Assembly (NCBI GenBank): GCA_019188255.1
Contig: JAETXT010000006.1
Span: forward strand, 2,914,001-2,978,000
DNA: 64,000 bases
Direction of reading: 5' to 3'
Origin: Verticillium longisporum
Taxonomy: Eukaryota > Ascomycota > Sordariomycetes > Glomerellales > Plectosphaerellaceae
This document shows positions 56,119 through 64,000 of this stretch, in pieces; position 1 is the stretch's first letter; every line of letters begins with the position of its first letter. The notes below the pieces were generated by a model. It saw only the letters and a list, made by a program, of their open reading frames with translations. It was not told where the DNA came from and did no database searches. The translations under genes were made by a program, and so were the position numbers.

Positions 56119-57633
56119 CTTCTCGGAGGCAGCAGCTGACCATGCTGCAAGTGGCATGCGATTGGGAGCGCAATCAAGGATGCGCAGGAGATTGGCATGC
56201 ACAAGGACGCCCTGGATCCGCAGCCAGCCAGCGACTCGACAGAGGACATTTTGGAGAACCAGTGGCTCATTCAACGAAGGCGACGGGTGTACATGGTGCT
56301 CATGATGTGGTAAGTGGCGCGAACTGGTTTCGTCCCTCGGGCGCAGCGGCGTACTGACTGCACCTAGGGACGTCCACTGCGGGGTCGTGTTGGGCCGGCC
56401 AGGCACCATACACTGGAAATCGGCGTCGGCAAAGCCAAGCATGCCGATAGACGCGCCCATACCCAAGGATCGAAGAAAGACACCGGTCGTCTTGCGAGAT
56501 GAGGAGCGCGACCCCCCGACGCCCATCACGAAGCAGCTGCAGTCTTTCAAGCTGCTGAGTCCCCTGACAGAGGTCATCGAGTTGGAGCAGGATGGGCCCT
56601 GTCCAAAGAATTACGACAAGGTAGACCGCATCCACCACCTCATTTCGAGGCTCGCTGAAGAGACGCCTGCCTATCTGCGGCTCATCAACCCGGACAGGCG
56701 CTGGGACAACCATCCAGACTGCTCCTGGTGGCTCCAATCGTGCCGATTCTGGATCCATCCACTTCAGCATTTCAACTTTATCGCACTCCATCGACCCTAT
56801 GTCTTCAACAGGCAAGAGAGCCGGGCGGTCGCACTGCGCGCCAGTATCGACACATTGCAAGCACAGATGGAGATGTTCCAGAGCATGGATTCCAAGGCGT
56901 GGAGGAAGTAGGTGGCCTCCCCCCCCCCATGTGCGCCATGCAGATCATGACAGCTGACAACAACATTCACAGCTTCCTGCTTTTCTTCGGCAGCTTCGAC
57001 GCCGTGGTGCTCATGGCTTCCATCTACATCCTCTTCCCCAAGGAGAACATCGAGCTCGCGAGCACGGCCTTGCAGCAGTTCCAATGGACGCAGGAGCGGT
57101 TCGAGGCCATCGCGGACCGCAACCGACTGGCCAACTCGGCGCGCGGCGTGCTGCAGGCCATTTACAAAAAGTTCCGCAAGGTCATCGAGAACCAGCTGCC
57201 GCCGCGCAGCAGCACGTCGAGCCTCTCGCGGACGCCCGGGTCGACGGCCGACAGCCTGGCGTCGGCGCGCGAGTCGGTCTCGACGGGCCTCACCAACTTT
57301 GACACGTCGCCGCCCATGGACGCGCACGACATGGACGACAAGCACATGGTCATGCCGCCGGCCGGCGCTGCCGACGCGGCCTACCCGCCGCCGCAGCCCC
57401 AGGTGCCGACCGACTGGTCCATGCCGGCCAACTTTGACTTTGCCAACATGGCGCCGCTGTTCCCCATGAACGACATTATCACGCACGACCTCAACATTGT
57501 CGGTGGCGGCATGGCCTGGAGCCCGCCCTCGGCGCCGGCGCAGCAGCACATGGTGCCGGGCATGTTCGAGGGCGACTTTGGCGGCGACAGCTTCTGGAGC
57601 CTGATGAACCAGTACGAGCCCGGGCCGATGTGA
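55114..57633 (+). CDS. Zn2Cys6 fungal transcription factor, one frame break
   Basis: Five exons: 55114-55236, 55313-56064, 56152-56309, 56368-56907 and 56973-57633; introns of 76, 87, 58 and 65 bp. 744 aa. After a basic KKRRRI comes the binuclear cluster CTECHRRKQKCDRDLPCANC, then CRYE, with all six cysteines in place. The first intron cuts the cluster after QK, a common site. The middle region matches the fungal_trans domain: YYPLDEDIF, GTALLILTDEP, WHAIGSAIKDAQEIGMHKD, RRRRVYMVLMMWD. The C-terminus is acidic and rich in Pro/Met. Intron 2 is strongly CT-repetitive. In exon 2, after YSPSG, the GGGG at 55511-55514 needs one more G for the frame to continue as STIGFLKKIESANGD. The target pathway cannot be told; no catabolic gene lies next to it. 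Confidence 0.92.
56081..56116. repeat. (CT)n microsatellite inside intron 2 of the Zn2Cys6 gene
   Basis: A pure CT run of about 17 units lies between donor GTAAGT and the acceptor at 56151. Confidence 0.95.
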
Positions 57634-58283
57634 CGACGCGACCCAAGGGAGGCGTAGGCAGGGATTGGGGGAGGAGCGGGAAGGGCGACTTGGATTGACG
57701 GGCGTTCGCAGATCTTTCAAAAGGGGGGCAAAAGAGGCACGGCAGCACTCACGGGACGGGATAATGGGAAATATCTTGAGAGCATACACAGGGACATACA
57801 TATGGCACAGGGAACGGGTGTCAGCTCGCTAAACGATCTACTTGACGATGGGCGCGCAACAAAACTCAAGAGGGCAAAAAACAAGGGGGGCGCGAAAAAC
57901 ACCCCCGCAAAGGCAACGATAAAAATGGGCTTCAACACAAGGGAGTGAGTTAGTCTGGTCCATTGCACCAAGAATACACAGACGATGTGTGTGCGCGCGC
58001 GCCCGTCTTCATTCCGGAGGAGTACTATGTGTAATGCGATCTTCAGCGTCCTCCCTCCGCATCCCCCTTCCCCATCCCCTGTTATTTCTCCCCATTCTTC
58101 GCGTGTCTTCGATGGTGATCTGCCGGTGTCTCTCCCTGGCCGAAGCAAGTCCCGTGCAGAATTCCAGCGCCTGCGCTCCGCGTTGTGGCTTCGGCACACG
58201 ACCAGGCGGCAGACCAAAAAGTTGCAGGCCAAAAAGTAGCAGACCAAAAAGCAGCAGGCCAGAGAATGAGCAAAAATGAAACC
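57634..58283. other. Intergenic with a short 15-bp repeat array
   Basis: 3' flank of the Zn2Cys6 gene. At about 58208-58268 four 15-bp units of the type GCAGACCAAAAAGTT recur with variation. The A-run at 58272-58276 is the T5 terminator of the minus-strand tRNA-Met. Confidence 0.6.
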
Positions 58284-58390
58284 TGTCCGCGATGAGGATC
58301 GAACTCATGATCTTCGGATATCTAGATCTGAAGATCCAGTCATATTGATGAATATGAGACCGACGCTCTGACCAGCTAAGCCACGCAGAC
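58284..58390 (-). tRNA. tRNA-Met (anticodon CAT) with ~33-nt intron
   Basis: Read on the minus strand from 58390: acceptor GTCTGCG pairs with CGCGGAC (one T-G pair). The D arm is GCTTAGCTGGTCAGAGC, the anticodon loop CTCATA (CAT) is followed by an intron of about 33 nt (58352-58320). The 3' stem TCCGA, variable loop AGATC and T arm ATGAG-TTCGATC-CTCAT complete the elongator-type fold, discriminator A at 58284. The exact intron borders are inferred from the canonical position after base 37. Confidence 0.88.
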
Positions 58391-60518
58391 TATACAGTTT
58401 GATTGATGACGGCGGGCCCCGCGTGGCCGCTTCATGTAGGCAGACACAGCACTGTGGCTCAGCGCACAACTGTGCCGTGTGGAGCGGCAGCAGAAAGGAG
58501 CGGGAGAAAAGCAGAGCCCTCAGAGAGAGGGAGCTGCGTCATCTCCAGCGCTAAAGCCAAGGCGGATGGGTCGGGATGGGAGGTGTGATTTCGCTGGCGT
58601 GGTGGAGACGGATAGTGGACACTCCCCCCAAGCTCCCAGGCGCGGCCGGCAGGGGGGGGCCTGGGGATGAAAACTGGTGCGTGCTCGCAGCGACTTTCTT
58701 GTTGTGTCATGCAATCGTCTAGCAATCGCTGTCCATGGTTCGTGCTTGGTTGGGTTCTCGGATTCAGGGGAGGTGCTCAGGTGGAGGTGCTCAGCTGGAG
58801 GAATGTCCTGTGGCATTATGTAGGGGCGGCCCCCCCCAAGACTTTGATGATGATAAGCATTGAGACAAGCACGCTGATCATCGTCTCTCTCCCTGTGGTA
58901 TGTACATGTATGCCAGGCCTAAAAAAGCTTCACCTGCAGACGCTATTTCCACCGGGCCTGGTGATTACTGTCTTTTCTTCAACGGGCGAAAGCGACGGGC
59001 TGCCGTTGAAATTGGCCCCCTGCACGCTGCTCTGCGCGGCAGCCACGGTGTGGTACCGTAGCACAGCGTTGTCCCCTTACTGTAGTGATCTTAAGACACC
59101 TTACTCCTTTAGCGAGAGCCCCGAATCTGGTTCGAACGGCCTGGGTCATTAGCTTGATCGGGACCTCTTCAGCCACATTCCATGACCTTGCGGGAACATG
59201 ACTTTTTTCAGGTCCTCGGCACTGGACTGAGACATGCAAGTATGGCTTCACTTCGTTGCCCTCATGTGACCTGTTCTTTATGAATGCAGGTTATCCACGA
59301 CGACGCATGGCATTCTGTAGGGCGCAAGGCCATGCTGCGTCGCGGTCCTTTTGACTGGCGAGGCCTCCATGAATGAGCCTCGAGGACAGATGCTGCACGC
59401 GGGAGGACATCTCCACCGAATTTTGATTCACAGTGTCCATCATTTCACCCCCTTTCCAAATGCCAAGCAGAGGTGCAGAGTTCGTTGATTGGCGTCGAGG
59501 CTTCTACTCCTCCTCCTTTGTGCGGCAGGGGGGTTGGATTGGAAGGCCAAGGAGAGCTTGGGATTGCCAACTTTGGGATCCAGGAGGGTTTGCCCACTAA
59601 AAAAAAAACCGATGGTCACCCCAACAGGCTCGCAGGCTCGCTATCGCTGTTTAGGGGGGGAGGAGACACCGAGTATTGAGCGAACGTGCCACTGAGAGCA
59701 ACCCCTGTTCCCTTGGTCTTGCCTGCCCCCCCTGTCCCTTGGCTCGTCCTCATGCCTGCCATGCTCGTCTCGTCCCGCCCACTCTTGCCCTACTCCCCCC
59801 CCCTTCCCCCCCAAACCAAACTAGCCCGGCCGAGGCGGTCCCGCCCCCGACTCGCGGCTCCCACCTCCCATCTGCGATGATGGCGTGGTTCCTGACAGGT
59901 CCAGGCTCAATAACTCTCCTACCTACTTTCAGATCATCGACCAGATGGGGGCAGCGGGGTCCTGCCGACTACAACATCGGGGAACAGTAAATTACATGCC
60001 GACCTGTTCTTCCATCGTCTTACGTGTACCGACCGTGGCTATCCCCTGGCCTGGCCTCCTCGTGCGCCTGCCCAGAAACTTATCTTGCCTATCGCGCCGA
60101 GACAATCGTCGCGCACCCGCAGGCCGTTGTTGGTCTTGTTGCACCAAGCACCAAGCACCAAGCACCAAGCACCAAGCACCAAGCACCGAGCACCAAGCAC
60201 CGAGCACCAAGCACCAAGCACCAGGCACCACACCACACGGCCTTCCAGTTCCACGCTGCTCGCTGCTCGCTGCTGCAACGATTGTTGCCCAGGAATCCAC
60301 ACGTTTCTCTTTCCTCCGCCCTCGCAGTAGCCCTTCGCCCCATCTGCGCTGCCGCTCCTTTTTCTCTTCAGACTGACGACGGCCTTTCTTGACGCCGACC
60401 CTCACGACTCGGCTCTTCTGCCTCTGCCTTTTCTGCTTCTGTTTCTTTCTCCTTCTTCTTCTCCATCTTGACGACCCACAGCGGCTTCCTTCTCATCTTA
60501 GCTAATATCTCCGCCATC
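58391..60518. other. Intergenic, ~2.1 kb, no gene seen
   Basis: Upstream flank of the glycosyltransferase gene. It holds the heptamer array at 60141-60231. No supported frame. Confidence 0.5.
60141..60231. repeat. 7-bp tandem repeat (GCACCAA)13
   Basis: Thirteen consecutive 7-bp units, 91 bp in all. Nine are identical; the others differ by one base (two GCACCGA, one GCACCAG, one GCACCAC). It lies about 290 bp upstream of the glycosyltransferase ATG. It is not a telomere-type (TTAGGG) repeat. Confidence 0.97.
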
Positions 60519-61892
60519 ATGATTCCCGGCCTGCTGAGGTCGAACAAGGTCGCCGGCGTCGTCGCCGGCTCGGTTCTCCTCATCGTCATCTTCATCGGTC
60601 TGGCGCACAACCGCGTGGATAGCTGGGACTTTGCCTCCATGTACGTTTACCGCTCGTGCTGTTCCAACCGAGCAGCTTCCAGACCCGCGATCTCTGCCAC
60701 TTACCAAACATTTTTGGCTGACCGTTTGTCTCTTCCCCCCCTCTCCCAGATCCCCTGGCAGCTTCCGCTCCACACCCGAACATCATGACTCTTGGGACGA
60801 CATGCGCAAGTTCTTCCTCGAAGAAGTGGCGAAACCATCCATTGCGCTCGATGCCAAAGTCTACAAGCCCTACGGCGCCTTTGAGTGGAAGCTCCCCGCG
60901 GATAAGCCCGCTCGATGGACCAAGCCCCTCGGCAGGAACGTCTGCATCTTCGACCTCGACAACCGTCCCTTTGAGGAGGACGGCATGATCTTTGGCCAAC
61001 AACCTCTGAGCTGGAACAATGCCACGGCGATTCATGGTCTCTCGCTCGGTGTGCTCCAGCACTGGCTCTATGGTGGGTTTTCCCGCGCGCGAGCTTGCCG
61101 CTCCTCTCTCTCTCCCTCTTTCTTTCTCTCTCCCCCCCCCTATTTCTCTCTCTAACATGACACAGCCAAGATCCACGGCTACAGCTACTACTACGTCCGC
61201 ACGGGCGATTTTGAGGACCGTCGCGCCTCGTGGAAGAAGCCCACAGTGCTCAAGAAGCTTCTCTTGAAGCACGAGGCTTGCATCTTTGTCGACTCCGACG
61301 CCATCTTCAACCACCTGGACCTGCCTTTTGAATGGCTCCTCAACTACTGGGACATTGACCCCAAGAACAACTCGCTCGCTCTGGCCATCGACCCCAAGGC
61401 CGAGCACAACAAGGACAAGAAGGGCAAGCTGTACGACAACACGGGCTTCATCATTGCCCAGAACCGCCCGATCACCTTCCAGATGATGGACGACTGGGCG
61501 GAATGCGCCGACGACGGCGGCAAGCACCCCGAGTGCACCGAGTACCGCCACGTCGGCTGGGGACGCCCATCGGACCAGGGAGGGTTCGGCAACTTTATTC
61601 GATACGACTACGCCGACGAGGTCAAGGAGCTGCCTTGCGCCGAGGCCAACGGCTTCCCGAGGATCGCTCCGAGTGCATCGGCACCTTTATCAAGCACCTG
61701 TGGGCCGGCAAGCAGGACCTCATCAAGATTGCCATTGGGCAGCAGATTCCGGGCATGTACCTGGAAATGTTCCACAAGCAGATGCTCGCCGAGAAGAGCG
61801 AGTACTACCTGACCGAGGAGCAACTGATGAGCCCGAGCTGGGCCAACGCCAAGACGTACCTCGGCGCGTCTCCCCTCGCCGTCGATCCGTAA
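60519..61892 (+). CDS. GT34-like (Gma12/Mnn10-type) glycosyltransferase, one frame break
   Basis: Three exons: 60519-60640, 60750-61072 and 61166-61892; introns of 109 and 93 bp. 390 aa. The N-terminus MIPGLLRSNKVAGVVAGSVLLIVIFIGLAHN is a type II Golgi membrane anchor. The luminal domain has NVCIFDLDNRPFE, WLYAKIHGYSYYYVRTGDF, EACIFVDSDAIFNHLDLPFEWLL (DSD is the metal-binding DXD), NTGFIIAQNRPITFQMM and RHVGWGRPSDQGGFGNFI. These fit fungal alpha-mannosyl/galactosyltransferases of the Gma12/Mnn10 type; family assignment is from motif resemblance. After GFP, at the C run 61655-61657, one missing C shifts the frame; reading it in gives EDRSECIGTFIKHLWAGKQ and the end at 61892. It probably modifies Golgi glycans in cell-wall or secretory proteins. 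Confidence 0.82.
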
Positions 61893-64000
61893 GCGGCCCG
61901 GAAGGGGGGGGGCCCATAGGGATGAAGAGGCCTGGCGGGAGATGACGAGAGAGAAAACGGAACCGGAAAACAATCATGTCTGCGACACAAAAAGAGAGAT
62001 CACAGAAAGCACGGCGTCTTGCGTCATTGGGTACAGGTTTTACATGGCATTTGTACGAATATGGGGATTTTCGCAAGGCACAGGGCTGGGGCGGACAGCG
62101 ATCGAGGAGATATGCGAGCATCCCGATCCTCCGCGGCATCATTTGTTCGTAGACGCGCCCAACATGACGGGTGCCGCCGGGGGGGGTTATTTCAAGGCCC
62201 CCATAATTGCATTTGCTTACAATCATTACAATCACGCACGTTTCTTGTTTGTCCCCGAGACTTGAAGCAGCAGCCACCTGTATCGCTGGCACGAGAATGG
62301 GCATTTTGCTGATGGCCTTTTAGGCATCTTTGGTTCGACCGCATCGTCAGCCTGAATGAAGAATCCGGCAAGCGCCGACTCTGGGTCTGTTGACGAGGCG
62401 CTTCGAGGCGCGCCATGGGCCCCATGGGCCTCCTTCGAGCCTTGCCTCCGCAGCGGCTGAGCGGAGGAGCCCGCGCCGGAACCGCTCAAAGCAGCATGTA
62501 GCAACCGTGGCATTTCTTTTTGGCAGCATTGGGTCGGTCCCGGGACTTGAAGAAAGGGAGCAGCACGAACGTCAACTGAAGGGAAGAAAAGTCACGAAAT
62601 CTATATGTGATCGAATGAAGATGATGATATTGCAGGGCTGGAGGACGAATCATACCATGCCCTCTGTCAGGGTTGCGCAACTCATACACATACACAACAG
62701 AAGGGGGGGCGCGCGTAGCCAAGCAGAAGTGTTGGATCTAACGCCAATTCCGTCTGGGGCAGGCGGCAAAGACGACGTGGCGCGCATGCAAGAGTGGTCT
62801 TGTCGCTGACGCTCACTTGTCACTCTACCTCTGTCAGTTCCGTCTGTGAGTCTTTCTACCCGTTCCCACCCCCCCCCCCCTCTCCGAATCGGGGTCACGG
62901 GTTGGGGGTGCGCTGTCAACCTCACAGTGACAGGGGTTCTCGTAGGCCATGGCCCAACATGTGAGGCGGCCTTCAAACGTGCGCTGCCGACCTGTTGTTG
63001 CTGTTGTGCTGGCGGCGTTTCGCTTGATAAGGCGTTTTCCTTTTCGCATCTCAGCTTCGCAGCCTGCTCTCTCCCCCCCCTGTACAACAAACTTGGCTTC
63101 CTTCGCTTTTTCGTTGTTGGTTTCCTGGCTTTGCGAAATCCGTAACTCGCGTTTTTTTCTTTCCTGCGTTCTTGTACTCTGTACTCCTCTATTCTGGTTC
63201 CTGTTTTCTGGTATTCAGTAGTCTGTGTTAGGTGCCCCCCTCCATGATGTTTTTGCACTTTGTGGTTCGCTCCCCCTTCTCCTCACGCTCTCCGGTCTCC
63301 TCGACCAGTGATATGGAGAGTCTGCTTGCAGGTACCTGTCTACCTACTGTTGAACTCTAGCGCAGGCTCATGTCCGTCAGACGAAGGGGTATATTACCTT
63401 GGAGGCCGTGCCTTATCTTGGATGCCTCGGTGCCATTGAAATCATTCCTGGCTCATGGTTTCTTTCGACAGGTCACCCTCGCCCTGCGACTGACTGACTT
63501 ATACATCCTGACTCCATTCAGCCCAACCACTTCGCTACGCACCAGAGGTTGCTGTTCAAAGCTGAAGAATTCCCCCCTCCTCGGTTTTCATCATCGAGCA
63601 ACACGTGCACGGTGTTTGCCAGACGCTCGCCTCTGCTTCACTCAGCTTCACAATCGGGCACGATCGCCCCGTTCGTCGTCTCTGCTTGCTTCCTTTGCCT
63701 GCGCACGCTTGTTTTGTCTGTGCGAGAGAAACCTCCTAGCACAGCACAGCACAGCACAGCACAGCACAGCACGACGTCTTTCGGAACCGCTCAACCCTTC
63801 TTGACACTGCTCCGCGCTCTCCCGTCCATCGAGATATCGCACCATCGTCTCCCAAACGCCTCGAGTGTGTGCAACATTGGGAGGCCAAGGACAAAGGGGA
63901 GGTAGCCAGTCAAGGGGTCCGGTCCGGTTACGAACGTCCCGCCCGCTCACACCTGGACGCTGCAACGCACCACACCACCATTACACGCCTCGCTGCCTTG
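61893..64000. other. 3' flank and intergenic to the end of the window, no gene seen
   Basis: Contains C-runs (62870-62880) and the AGCAC repeat at 63738-63772. The last ~500 bp are C/T-rich and could be the promoter or leader of a gene that starts beyond the window, but no start is visible. Confidence 0.5.
63738..63772. repeat. 5-bp tandem repeat (AGCAC)7
   Basis: Seven perfect 5-bp units, 35 bp in all. Confidence 0.97.

Noticed and set aside
60141..60231. Heptamer array as internal telomere repeat
   Set aside because: The unit is GCACCAA, not the TTAGGG type of ascomycetes, and the surrounding genes look internal.
1..64000. Mobile elements and CRISPR-like arrays
   Set aside because: No transposase, reverse transcriptase, long terminal repeat or spaced repeat array was seen on either strand. 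The repeats found are simple tandem or palindromic.

Overview
The window reads as nuclear DNA of a filamentous ascomycete, most likely a Sordariomycete and perhaps of the order Hypocreales (inference). The reasons are short introns of mostly 50-95 bp with GT(A/G) donors and (C/T)AG acceptors, GC-rich exons, CT-rich leaders, intron-bearing tRNA genes, abundant intergenic TACCTA/TAGGTA motifs, and the gene content (HET-C, an OMP decarboxylase, a siderophore transporter, a Zn2Cys6 regulator). Long non-coding stretches separate the genes, and I see no operon-like order.

Layout. 1-373: 3' end of deoxyhypusine synthase (+). 1.07-1.27 kb: a possible decayed minus-strand exon. 1.6-2.2 kb: a Cys-rich orphan (-). 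3.0-4.6 kb: CWC27-type spliceosomal cyclophilin (+). 6.4-8.7 kb: heat shock factor (+). 10.0-12.3 kb: an unnamed protein with two copies of a domain I do not recognise (-). 12.6-18.6 kb: almost 6 kb without a convincing gene, with a long (TG)n tract. 18.6-20.1 kb: tRNA-splicing endonuclease subunit Sen54 (-). 21.5 kb: tRNA-Leu(TAG) with intron. 22.6-24.1 kb: arrestin-fold protein (-). 26.3-28.3 kb: MFS siderophore transporter (-) with a perfect SRE/SreA-type GATA site upstream. 30.5-32.3 kb: RBM39/CAPER-type splicing factor (-). 33.0-34.2 kb: sphingolipid fatty acid 2-hydroxylase (-). 36.3 and 36.9 kb: two identical tRNA-Cys genes in opposite orientation. 38.1-40.6 kb: HET-C (+). 41.0-43.0 kb: probable mitochondrial PP2C phosphatase (-). 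43.9-45.4 kb: BTB-like protein (+). 46.7-47.8 kb: phosphatidylinositol synthase (-). 51.5-52.6 kb: orotidine 5'-phosphate decarboxylase (+). 54.2 kb: tRNA-Arg(CCG). 55.1-57.6 kb: Zn2Cys6 regulator (+). 58.3 kb: tRNA-Met with intron (-). 60.5-61.9 kb: GT34-like glycosyltransferase (+). From 61.9 kb to the end I see no supported gene.

The most important caveat is that nine of the sixteen complete protein genes carry single-base reading-frame breaks (eleven in all), mostly in short C or G runs. Several of these genes are essential or are known single-copy housekeeping genes, so I read the breaks as consensus errors and not as pseudogenes; any automatic annotation of this assembly would truncate them. 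I find no gene cluster, mobile element or CRISPR-like system. The genes are mostly housekeeping (RNA processing, lipid synthesis, iron uptake, stress response). The most biologically open items are the two-copy domain protein, the RGG-tailed Sen54, HET-C without a linked HET-domain partner, and the dispersed TAGGTA palindromes.
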